Part shown: positions 18,393 to 26,615 of the stretch, piece after piece
Position numbering within the stretch: position 1 is the first letter of the stretch
Layout of the letters: each line of letters starts with the position of its first letter
Notes under the pieces: model-generated
The model's input: only the letters and a program-made list of their open reading frames with translations
The model's database searches: none
Told to the model about the DNA's origin: nothing
Made by a program: the position numbers and the translations under genes
Assembly (NCBI GenBank): GCA_022571845.1
Contig: JACZXB010000001.1
Location: 310,001 to 374,000, forward strand
DNA length: 64,000 nt
From: Candidatus Zixiibacteriota bacterium
GTDB taxonomy: Bacteria; Zixibacteria; MSB-5A5; GN15; FEB-12
Direction of reading: 5' to 3'

Positions 18393-20036
18393 ATGAGCAG
18401 AAACATTTTTGAAGAGACTTCCCCGTCAGAGAATCAAGCCGAAGACTTAAAGTCCGGTTGCGGACTCGACTTTCACAATTTCACTAACTTAAACAGACAG
18501 TACTGGAACCTCCCTGTCGAAGCGCTTTACGAAGAAAGTATTTTCCGCAGCGAAAGTAGCCTCTCACGTATGGGACCTCTGGTAGTCAATACCGGCACTC
18601 ACACCGCGCGGGCAGCTAAAGATAAATTTATTGTAAGAAATTCGGAAAGTGAAAAGCATGTCTGGTGGGATAACAATCAGTCGCTGGACCCCGGCAAATT
18701 TAAGCAGATTCAAAAAAAGATGCAGGAATTCGTCAAGGGGCGTGACCTCTTTGTGCAGGACTGCTACGCCGGAGCAGATGCGGACTACCGCCTGAACGTT
18801 AGAATTATTACCGAGTATGCCTGGCACAGTCTCTTTGCAAAATATATGTTTATTAGACCTGTCGAGAAATCTGAATTGAAAAATTTCAAGCCGGAGTTCA
18901 CAGTTGTTTCGATCCCTTCGTTTGCGGCCGACCCGGAGTCCGACGGTACCAGAACGTCTACTTTTATCCTGCTTAACTTAGATGAACGTATCTGCCTCAT
19001 TGGTGGTACCGGCTACGGCGGTGAAATCAAAAAATCAGTATTTACCATTCTTAATTATCTGCTGCCTCTTAAAGGCGTCTTATCCATGCATTGCTCAGCT
19101 AATGTCGGCGACAAAGGAGATGCCGCTTTGTTCTTCGGTCTCTCGGGAACAGGCAAAACGACGCTGTCAGCAGACCCGAAACGCCGTCTCATTGGCGATG
19201 ACGAACATGGCTGGAGCGATAACGGCATTTTCAACTTCGAAGGCGGCTGTTATGCCAAGGTTATCAATCTTTCCGCCGAAGCAGAGCCTGAGATTTTTTC
19301 CGTCACTCAGAAGTTCGGCACCATACTGGAAAACGTGGTCTATGACAAGTACAGCCGCCAGCTTGATTTGACAGATGCCAGCATCACCGAGAATACACGG
19401 GCGGCCTACCCTTTGGAATACATAGGCAATGCTCTGCCGGAAAAGAAAGCGGGACATCCCAAAAATATTATCCTTTTGACCTGTGACGCTTCGGGTGTCA
19501 TGCCTCCTATTGCCAAACTTACGCCGGAGCAGACAGTTTATCATTTTATATCAGGCTACACTTCGAAAGTCGGCGGTACAGAAATCGGCCTGGGCGCCGA
19601 GCCAACCAGCACATTCAGCACCTGTTTTGGGGCGCCGTTTATGGTTCATCACCCTTCGAAATATGCTGAGATGCTAAAAGAGAGAATTGCCAAACATAAG
19701 GTAAACTGCTGGCTGGTTAATACCGGCTGGACCGGCGGACCGTTTGGAGTCGGCCAGAGGATGTCCATTCAGCATACCCGAACTCTTTTGAACCTGGCGC
19801 TGGAGGGTGAACTGCTGAATGTCGAGTACGTTACCGACCCGGTCTTTCATTTTCAGGTGCCGCAGTCGGCCGACGGCGTGCCCAAAAGTGTTTTAAATCC
19901 TTCGGAATCATGGGCCAACAAAGATGATTACAATAAACGTTATAAGAATCTTGCCGAAAAGTTTAATAAGAACTTTGAAAAGTTTAAGGAAGGGACTCCG
20001 GCGGAAATAGTCGCTGCCGGACCGGATTCGAACTAA
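18393..20036 (+). CDS. pckA: phosphoenolpyruvate carboxykinase (ATP)
   Basis: About 547 residues from the ATG at 18393, with AGGAG 14 bases upstream; the frame is open further upstream but would overlap pta. The ATP-type PEPCK signatures are clear: P-loop GLSGTGKTT at 249-257, the metal-binding IGDDEHGW, and GGCYAKVINL. It decarboxylates oxaloacetate to PEP using ATP, the entry step of gluconeogenesis. Length fits the family (about 530-550). It is followed by an intrinsic terminator candidate at 20069-20113. Cytoplasmic. Confidence 0.93.
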   Translation: MSRNIFEETSPSENQAEDLKSGCGLDFHNFTNLNRQYWNLPVEALYEESIFRSESSLSRMGPLVVNTGTHTARAAKDKFIVRNSESEKHVWWDNNQSLDPGKFKQIQKKMQEFVKGRDLFVQDCYAGADADYRLNVRIITEYAWHSLFAKYMFIRPVEKSELKNFKPEFTVVSIPSFAADPESDGTRTSTFILLNLDERICLIGGTGYGGEIKKSVFTILNYLLPLKGVLSMHCSANVGDKGDAALFFGLSGTGKTTLSADPKRRLIGDDEHGWSDNGIFNFEGGCYAKVINLSAEAEPEIFSVTQKFGTILENVVYDKYSRQLDLTDASITENTRAAYPLEYIGNALPEKKAGHPKNIILLTCDASGVMPPIAKLTPEQTVYHFISGYTSKVGGTEIGLGAEPTSTFSTCFGAPFMVHHPSKYAEMLKERIAKHKVNCWLVNTGWTGGPFGVGQRMSIQHTRTLLNLALEGELLNVEYVTDPVFHFQVPQSADGVPKSVLNPSESWANKDDYNKRYKNLAEKFNKNFEKFKEGTPAEIVAAGPDSN

Positions 20037-20068
20037 ACAGAATATTTTTTGCTATATAAACAACATTC

Positions 20069-20113
20069 GTCCAGTTAGCTGCTTAGTTGCAGTTGCTGGA
20101 CATTTGTTTTTTG
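20069..20113 (+). terminator. intrinsic terminator candidate after pckA
   Basis: An imperfect hairpin with outer arms GTCCAG (20069-20074) and CTGGAC (20096-20101), plus a four-pair inner stem, is followed by ATTTGTTTTTT. It would end the prfB-pta-pckA transcript. Confidence 0.55.
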
Positions 20114-20152
20114 AAAATGAACCGTACATTGAATAATTGAACCTTTGACAAA

Positions 20153-21331
20153 ATGACCAAATCTCCTAAACCATCGGGCACCATGTCGCTCCTTGCCGAG
20201 GTAGCCCGCCTGAAAGCCACCGGCGCTGATATAGTCTCTTTTGCAGTAGGGGAACTTGACATAAACTCACCCGACTCCGCCAAGCGGGCAGCTATCAAGG
20301 CGATTGAAGAAAATTTTACCAGATACACCGTCAGTGACGGCATAGCGGAACTTCGTCAGGCAATAGCCCAGAGCCTAAGCGAAGAAACCGGACAGCAGTT
20401 CGCCATGGAGCAGGTCATAGTTTCCAACGGCAGTAAACAAGCCTCGTTTAATCTACTAGCGGCGGTACTAAACCGCGGAGATGAAGTTATAATTCCCTCT
20501 CCGTATTTCCCCTCACATTTGAGACAGGTGGAGCTGCTTGGTGCAACTCCGCTGTTGCTTAAAACATCTCTTGCTGATGGCTTTCAAATAAAACCGGATC
20601 TCCTAAAAAGTCTGGTAACTGACAAAACAAAAGTTCTGTTAATAAATTCGCCCCATAATCCAACCGGTGCGGTTTACACTCAAGAAACACTGGCAGGCAT
20701 TGCCGAGATAGTCAAAGAGAAAGATATCCTGCTTCTCTCAGACGAAATTTATTCAGGGCTGGTTTTTCCGCCCGCTGAAGAGCATTCTATGCTAAAACTT
20801 TTCCCCGAACTTAAAGATAAGTATCTGATAGCCGGCGGTTTTTCTAAATCATTCGCCATGACCGGCTGGAGAGTTGGCTTTGCAGCCGGCCCATTAGAAG
20901 TTATCAAAGCTGCCGGAGTTATTCAATCCAATACAACCACCAATGTCTGCTCTATTTCACAGAAAGCAGCCCTGGCCGCCATGCAGGAAGAACCGGATTT
21001 TGTAAAAAAACTACTGCCCGAACTGATTTCAAAGCGCGATACAGCGGTGGAACTGTTAAATTCAATCAACGGCTTGGAATGTCCTGTTGCCGATGGAGCT
21101 TTTTATCTGTTTCCTTCAGTCAAAAAGTTTCTTGGCAAAACCTATGATGGTACCAAAATAGAAACTTCACAAGATATCGCCGCGTATCTATTAAGGGAGC
21201 ATGGCTTAGCGGTAGTGCCGGGTGAATCATTCGGTGCACCCGGATTTATCAGATTAAATTTTTCAGTCTGCCAGACGGACCTGCAAAAAGGTCTGAAACG
21301 ACTAAGTGACGGCCTCAAACAACTGCAATAA
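20153..21331 (+). CDS. class I/II PLP-dependent aminotransferase (aspartate aminotransferase-like)
   Basis: A 392-residue fold-type I aminotransferase. The PLP lysine is in GGFSKSFAMTGWRVGFAAG, the cofactor Asn in LINSPHNPTGAVYT, and the C-terminal arginine that binds the carboxylate in APGFIRLNFS. An in-frame TGA 12 bases before the ATG fixes the start. Aspartate aminotransferases of this branch move amino groups between aspartate and 2-oxoglutarate; neighbouring central-carbon genes fit this, but other substrates remain possible. No strong ribosome site is visible. Confidence 0.85.
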   Translation: MTKSPKPSGTMSLLAEVARLKATGADIVSFAVGELDINSPDSAKRAAIKAIEENFTRYTVSDGIAELRQAIAQSLSEETGQQFAMEQVIVSNGSKQASFNLLAAVLNRGDEVIIPSPYFPSHLRQVELLGATPLLLKTSLADGFQIKPDLLKSLVTDKTKVLLINSPHNPTGAVYTQETLAGIAEIVKEKDILLLSDEIYSGLVFPPAEEHSMLKLFPELKDKYLIAGGFSKSFAMTGWRVGFAAGPLEVIKAAGVIQSNTTTNVCSISQKAALAAMQEEPDFVKKLLPELISKRDTAVELLNSINGLECPVADGAFYLFPSVKKFLGKTYDGTKIETSQDIAAYLLREHGLAVVPGESFGAPGFIRLNFSVCQTDLQKGLKRLSDGLKQLQ

Positions 21332-21368
21332 CTTTTCACAAATCAATTAGCAAGAAAGATAAAGCAAA

Positions 21369-21686
21369 ATGCCAACCTACGAATATAAATGCCGTAAATG
21401 CCAGCATGAGTTTGAAGAATTTCAGTCAATATCAGCAGAGCCAGTCAAAGTTTGTCCCTCGTGCAATGGGCAAGTTGAGCGAATAATAAGCGGCGGAGCA
21501 GGATTAATATTTAAGGGTAGCGGCTTCTACATAACGGACTACAAAAGAAAAGGCGAAAAGAGACCTTCTGAAAAAAGCGAATCAAAAAGTGAATCAAACA
21601 AAGAGACAAAAGAAAGCTCTTCCTCATCCACATCCTCAAAAAAGTCCTCGGACGGTTCATCATCAAAAAATAAAACCAAAGACTGA
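21369..21686 (+). CDS. FmdB-family zinc-ribbon protein
   Basis: A 105-residue protein. The N-terminal half is the FmdB zinc ribbon, MPTYEYKCRKCQHEFEEFQS with a second pair in VCPSCNGQVER, followed by the family's GSGFYITDYK segment. The C-terminal 45 residues are a low-complexity Ser/Lys/Glu tail, seen in many members. The family is often called a putative regulatory protein; no activity is established. It lies between the aminotransferase and the GlcD-like oxidase on the same strand. The ATG at 21369 follows AGAAAG. Confidence 0.85.
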   Translation: MPTYEYKCRKCQHEFEEFQSISAEPVKVCPSCNGQVERIISGGAGLIFKGSGFYITDYKRKGEKRPSEKSESKSESNKETKESSSSSTSSKKSSDGSSSKNKTKD

Positions 21687-21733
21687 TTTTAGATTGTTGC
21701 TCTTAAGATATTAGATTCTTACTTTATGCCAGT

Positions 21734-23095
21734 ATGAGCAAATCTTCATTTTCAGATCTGGCCGCCTCGTTAAAAAACCGGGATTCGCTCTTTACAAGTT
21801 TCGAAAACCGGCCGGAATACTTAAAAGACGCCACAGAAATGAAAGGCGAATCCGACGCTCTGGTAATGGCCGAATGCGAAGAAGATGTCGTCAAGGTTGT
21901 CAGATACGCCGGCAAGCACCAGCTTTCAATCGTTCCTCGCGGGGCCGGTACCGGACTTTCGGGTGGCTGCGTACCTGAGCAAGGCTCTATAGTTCTTTCA
22001 ACCGAACGAATGACACGTCTGGAAATAGACATATCAAAAAAAATTGCAATTGTTGGCCCCGGTGTGATAACGGGAGATTTACAGCAGAAAGCCGCTGAAT
22101 TCGGTCTGGCCTACCCGCCCGACCCGGCCAGCTATCTGGAGTCAACACTTGGCGGCAATGTCGCCGAAGGCGCCGGAGGACTGCGCTGCAAAAGATTCGG
22201 CGTCACCAAAGACTACGTCCTGGGCATAAGAGGCGTAACTGCTGCAGCTGAGATTTTAAATACCGGCTGCTATGATGACAATCGGGGTTTCGCCCTGTCG
22301 GATATCCTGATCGCCTCAGAAGGTACGCTGCTAATAATTACAGAAATCAGCTTAAGACTGATAGATAAGTTTGAAACCGGTGACACTTTCCTGGTGGCAT
22401 TTGACAGCCCCAAACAAGCCGCGCAGACAGTCAGCAATATTACAGCCTCGGGAATTATTCCTACAATTTTGGAGTTTCTCGATGGCGACGCCGCCAAATG
22501 CTCAAACCAGTATGAAAAGACCGAAGGTCTTGATAACGTTGCGGCCATACTTTTGATAGAAATCCCCCATGAATCTGACGGCAAACAGGCCAGTTTAATT
22601 AAGACCATCTGCGAACAAAACGATTGCTCTTTTTTCCGGCATGAGTCTGATGTTCTAAAAGCAGAAAAACTCTGGAAAGTCCGCCGCAATCTCTCAAAAG
22701 CAGTTAGAGAAATAGCCGTAATGAGAGTCTCCGAAGACGTAGTCGTGCCCATTTCAAAATTCCCCGATTTGATCGAGTATGTCACCGAGTTGAATTCCAG
22801 TTCTTCTCTGCGAATTAATTCTTTTGGCCATGCAGGCGACGGCAACTTGCACGTTAATTTTATGGCAGACTCAGACGACCCCCAGACCCGGGAGCTTATT
22901 GAAGTTGAACTAAGAAAACTTCTCAGGAAAACCATAGAACTAGGCGGTACTTTGACCGGCGAGCACGGTATCGGTCTGGCAAAGAGAGATTATATCGGAC
23001 TTGAGTTTGACAAATCTACTCTTGAGAGTATGAAATGGCTAAAACAAATCTTCGACCCCAAGGCTCTGCTTAATCCCGGCAAGATTTTTTCTTAA
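21734..23095 (+). CDS. glcD: FAD-binding oxidase, GlcD / D-lactate dehydrogenase type
   Basis: A 453-residue flavoprotein with an N-terminal FAD_binding_4 domain (VPRGAGTGLSGGCVPEQG; ESTLGGNVAEGAGGLRC) and a C-terminal FAD-linked oxidase domain (NSFGHAGDGNLHVNF; LTGEHGIGLAKRDYI; FDPKALLNPGKIF). It oxidises a 2-hydroxy acid such as glycolate or D-lactate. The usual partner subunits (GlcE, GlcF) are not beside it, so it may act alone or with partners elsewhere. The start is ATG at 21734. Substrate is inferred at family level. Confidence 0.87.
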   Translation: MSKSSFSDLAASLKNRDSLFTSFENRPEYLKDATEMKGESDALVMAECEEDVVKVVRYAGKHQLSIVPRGAGTGLSGGCVPEQGSIVLSTERMTRLEIDISKKIAIVGPGVITGDLQQKAAEFGLAYPPDPASYLESTLGGNVAEGAGGLRCKRFGVTKDYVLGIRGVTAAAEILNTGCYDDNRGFALSDILIASEGTLLIITEISLRLIDKFETGDTFLVAFDSPKQAAQTVSNITASGIIPTILEFLDGDAAKCSNQYEKTEGLDNVAAILLIEIPHESDGKQASLIKTICEQNDCSFFRHESDVLKAEKLWKVRRNLSKAVREIAVMRVSEDVVVPISKFPDLIEYVTELNSSSSLRINSFGHAGDGNLHVNFMADSDDPQTRELIEVELRKLLRKTIELGGTLTGEHGIGLAKRDYIGLEFDKSTLESMKWLKQIFDPKALLNPGKIFS

Positions 23096-23127
23096 AAAAA
23101 ATACCTTCACACTTTTTTTCCGCTCGC

Positions 23128-23154
23128 TTGACAGTCCCCCAAAGTCACTATAGC
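23128..23154 (+). promoter_or_regulatory. possible sigma70-type promoter of the citrate synthase gene
   Basis: A perfect TTGACA (23128-23133) is followed after 15 bases by TATAGC (23149-23154). The spacer is shorter than ideal. It lies about 100 bases before the citrate synthase ATG. Confidence 0.4.
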
Positions 23155-23252
23155 TTCATATTATAGATGATAGGCCGACAATTAGTACTGGGGTTTATTG
23201 GAAAGGGAATTCTTGATGACCGAAAAAGCGCTAACTGGAGGGGCGGCTTGAA

Positions 23253-24548
23253 ATGGCACAGACACTCAAAGAAAAATTAGCATCGATAATACCGGGTCTT
23301 CGCGAAGAGCGACAAGCTATACTGAAACAGCATGGCGATAAAAAGATATCCGACGTAACCATAGCCCAGGCTTTTGGCGGCATGCGCGGTATCAAAGGAC
23401 AAATATGTGATACCTCTGTCGTCAGTCCGGATGAGGGCTTAATAATTCGTGGTCAACCGGTTCTCAAATTAAAAGATAAACTTCCCGAAGAAATCTTCTG
23501 GCTGCTGGTAACTGGCTCCATGCCCTCGGCGGAGGAGGTTAAAGGCTTTCAGGACCAGCTGAGAGCAGCAGGCGAAGTACCTGCCTATATCTGGAAAGTA
23601 ATCAAGTCCCTGCCCAAGAAGTCCCACCCCATGGCTATGCTTGATACAGCTATCCTGGCTATGCAACATGAATCTGTTTTCGCAAAACAATACGCCGATG
23701 GACTCAGCAAAGCTGATTATTGGGAAGCTGTTCTGGATGATGCGATAAAGATAATTGCTACTATCCATACAATCGCTGCCGGAATCTACCGCCTCCGTTA
23801 CAAAAAAGGCGCGCTTATAGAGCCGTCTAAAAAGAATGACTGGGCGGCAAACTACGCCAAGATGCTGGGGCTGGCTCCCAAAAAAGGGCTGACTGCTAAA
23901 ATGATGCGCCTCTATCTGGTGCTTCACTCTGACCACGAAGGTGGCAATGTTTCGGCAAACGCCTGTCATGTGGTTGGCTCTGCTTTGTCTGACCCGTTTT
24001 ATGCCGTCTCGGCCGGATTAAACGGACTGGCTGGTCCTTTGCACGGACTGGCTAATCAGGAATGCCTGAAATGGGCGCTGGGTCTGATGGAAAAGTTCGG
24101 CGGCACACCGACCGAAGATCAAGTCCGCCAGCATGCCTGGGATACCCTAAACAACGGCAAAGTTATTCCCGGCTATGGTCATGCTGTTTTGAGAGTCTCC
24201 GACCCTCGCTTTGTAGCCTTTCATGAGTTCGGCCAGAACAATCTGCCCAATGACCCGGTATTTAAGACTGTTGCCACAGTCTTCAAAATTGTACCTCAGG
24301 TCTTAAAAGAACACGGCAAAGCCAAAAGCCCCTGGCCCAACGTCGACGCCGGCTCCGGCTCGATTCTTTATCATTTTGGCTTAAAAGAATTTGAATATTA
24401 TACGGTATTGTTTTCTGTCTCAAGGTCACTTGGCATGCTGGCACAGCTGATTCTGAACAGGGCGCTGGGTTCGCCAATCACGCGGCCAAAATCAGTCAGT
24501 ACTGAATGGATTAAGCAGCTGGTTGCTAAGGAATCTCTTGCGGATTGA
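23253..24548 (+). CDS. citrate synthase, mitochondrial/eukaryotic type
   Basis: A 431-residue citrate synthase that condenses acetyl-CoA with oxaloacetate. It follows the mitochondrial-type pattern, not the usual bacterial GltA: LREERQAILKQHGDKKI and GGMRGIKG near the start, then HSDHEGGNVSANA with the first catalytic histidine, GPLHGLANQECL, VIPGYGHAVLRVSDPR with the second histidine, and PNVDAGSG with the catalytic aspartate. In mitochondrial enzymes a His usually follows that Asp-Ala pair (here Gly). A strong GGAGGGG ribosome site lies 12 bases before the ATG. It converges tail to tail with the sensor kinase gene, stops touching. Confidence 0.9.
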   Translation: MAQTLKEKLASIIPGLREERQAILKQHGDKKISDVTIAQAFGGMRGIKGQICDTSVVSPDEGLIIRGQPVLKLKDKLPEEIFWLLVTGSMPSAEEVKGFQDQLRAAGEVPAYIWKVIKSLPKKSHPMAMLDTAILAMQHESVFAKQYADGLSKADYWEAVLDDAIKIIATIHTIAAGIYRLRYKKGALIEPSKKNDWAANYAKMLGLAPKKGLTAKMMRLYLVLHSDHEGGNVSANACHVVGSALSDPFYAVSAGLNGLAGPLHGLANQECLKWALGLMEKFGGTPTEDQVRQHAWDTLNNGKVIPGYGHAVLRVSDPRFVAFHEFGQNNLPNDPVFKTVATVFKIVPQVLKEHGKAKSPWPNVDAGSGSILYHFGLKEFEYYTVLFSVSRSLGMLAQLILNRALGSPITRPKSVSTEWIKQLVAKESLAD

Positions 24549-26573
24549 CTAAGATTTCGGCAGCGTCACCACAAAATTAGCGCCGCCCAGCTCACTCTTT
24601 TCCAACCTGACTTGCCCCCCCAGCTCGCGAACAATTCTATCGATAGTTGGCAGACCCAGACCGGTCCCGGATTCCTTGGTCGTGAAAAAAGGCCGGAAAA
24701 TTTCGCTGGCAATATTTTCTTCAATCCCCGGACCAGAGTCATCAAAAGAAATCATCATGCCTGATTCTGTTTTACTGGCAGAAATCACTATCTGGCCCGG
24801 CTTGCCACCTAAAGCTTCTTTGGAATTATTGTAGAAATTTGTGACCAGCTGCATCAGACTGCCTTTATCTGCAGTCAGTTTCAGGCCGTCTTCAATTCGG
24901 AAAGTCAGCTCTATGCCCAGTTGTGAGGCCTCAACTTCCAGAACTTTTATTTCATTTGAAAAGTAGTTTTTGATATCAATTTCTTCAGTCTGCTTTTGCT
25001 CTGTCTTTGCCATCGCCAGAAATTTGGTGATAATACTGTCCAGCCGCTTAGACTCAGACCTCATATTATTTGTAATACTCTGATATTCCTGCTCGTTGCT
25101 GCTCGGCTTAAATTCTGCGGCCAGACGCTGTGCCGCAATAGAAATAGCATTTAGCGGATTGCGAATTTCGTGAGCCACTCCAGCTGCCAGCTGACCCATT
25201 TCTGATAAGCGTTCGCGCCGGGCTGACTCTGTTTCAAACTCTTTTAGTTTGGTGATATCATAGAAAACAAGTATGGTTTCTCCCTCATCTTCTTCTGAAC
25301 CGCCTAATCCGGACAGAGCGATTAAAAGAACTTTCTTCTGTCCGTTTATGCTGACAGTTACTTCTGTTTCGGTCGACTTTTCACCAAGAGCTGCAAACTT
25401 GTCCAGATTCAGCCCTATTTTCCGGCTTATGTCATGCCAGCTTTTTCCGACAAGTCTCGGCATAGAAATTATGTTTTCAAAAGCAGCATTTGTCAAAGTG
25501 ATAGAGCCTTTTCGGTTAATCGCTGCCACACCGGTCTTCATCTGCTCAAAAATTCTATCCGTTACAGATTTAATCTTTTCATACTTCATTTCGCTTTCGG
25601 TTTTAATTCTGTGCGCTCTTAAAAATAGAAGTGTTGCCAGAACTAAAGCAGCCATGACTAACGTAATAATCAGGAGTCTCAGGTTATAGCCTTTTGAAAT
25701 CTCCAGATATTTTTTGAGAGACAAGCCGACCCGCAGCAGACCAAATCTGAAATCCGGCGAAGAAAACGGCCGGACCAGCTCCAGCACCTGCTCGCTTTCG
25801 AACTCAATTTCGCGATAAGAGATGGTATCAGCTTCAAGAGCTTCACTCAAAAACGGGTCAGATTCGATTGACAAGAGATTGGCGGTGCGGCGAGATGAAA
25901 AGATTATTCCTTCAAGGGCCTGGTAAATTATATACTCTACCCCTTTTTCTCTGGCCATTCCCTGCGCCAGATAGCCTATCTGGGTTTCCCGAAGAGCTTC
26001 AGCATAGAACGTAGCATCATCGACAATGACAATCACTCTCTCAAGGGCGCTGGTAATTTCAAGATAGTAGTGTACCGGCGGTTCTACGACATCACCTTCG
26101 TCTAAAAGAAGTACAAAATTATTTTCAGGGCTTTGTATAAGTTGGGCAACTTCTTCATAAATAAATTCCGGCAAGCCACTATCATGTTGGTGCGCGGCAG
26201 CTCCGGTGACTAAATTTGCCTGGTTATCAAAAATAAAAATTCCTTCGATTTGCTGGTCAAGCGAGGTCTGCCTCAGAAATTCGGAACTTGGTTCGACTGC
26301 TGTTCTTAAATTAAGTCCTCTAATGAGTTCCGCGAATCTTTGGCGAACATAATAATCTATTATCTGTTCAGATTTTATAGCGTTCTCGGCCGCCTGCGCC
26401 AGGCCTTCGGTAAACGACGCCCCCTGTGAAATGAGCAAATCAAGACTGTCCCGCCGGCTCTGTTGTACGCCCATCCAGGTCACAATCAGAATTAAAAGCG
26501 CCAGACCAATCGTCACTACCGCGATTACATTCTGATTGAATTTATAATACGATGTTCTTTGCAGTGCCTTCAC
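24549..26573 (-). CDS. NtrB-type sensor histidine kinase with PAS domain
   Basis: A 674-residue membrane kinase. Transmembrane helices at about 13-35 and 298-318 flank a periplasmic sensor region of about 260 residues. A PAS-like domain (about 335-445) precedes the dimerisation domain with phospho-acceptor H468 in AAGVAHEIRNPLNA. The ATPase domain has NFYNNSKEAL (N box), FDDSGPGI (G1) and FFTTKESGTGLGLPT (F/G2). All catalytic parts are intact. It begins at GTG and follows the upstream kinase after 42 bases, with no receiver gene nearby. The signal is unknown. Confidence 0.88.
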   Translation of the reverse strand: MKALQRTSYYKFNQNVIAVVTIGLALLILIVTWMGVQQSRRDSLDLLISQGASFTEGLAQAAENAIKSEQIIDYYVRQRFAELIRGLNLRTAVEPSSEFLRQTSLDQQIEGIFIFDNQANLVTGAAAHQHDSGLPEFIYEEVAQLIQSPENNFVLLLDEGDVVEPPVHYYLEITSALERVIVIVDDATFYAEALRETQIGYLAQGMAREKGVEYIIYQALEGIIFSSRRTANLLSIESDPFLSEALEADTISYREIEFESEQVLELVRPFSSPDFRFGLLRVGLSLKKYLEISKGYNLRLLIITLVMAALVLATLLFLRAHRIKTESEMKYEKIKSVTDRIFEQMKTGVAAINRKGSITLTNAAFENIISMPRLVGKSWHDISRKIGLNLDKFAALGEKSTETEVTVSINGQKKVLLIALSGLGGSEEDEGETILVFYDITKLKEFETESARRERLSEMGQLAAGVAHEIRNPLNAISIAAQRLAAEFKPSSNEQEYQSITNNMRSESKRLDSIITKFLAMAKTEQKQTEEIDIKNYFSNEIKVLEVEASQLGIELTFRIEDGLKLTADKGSLMQLVTNFYNNSKEALGGKPGQIVISASKTESGMMISFDDSGPGIEENIASEIFRPFFTTKESGTGLGLPTIDRIVRELGGQVRLEKSELGGANFVVTLPKS

Positions 26574-26615
26574 AGCAAAAAGATTGTCTGCTATTTTGGC
26601 AGGAGCAAGTAAAAG

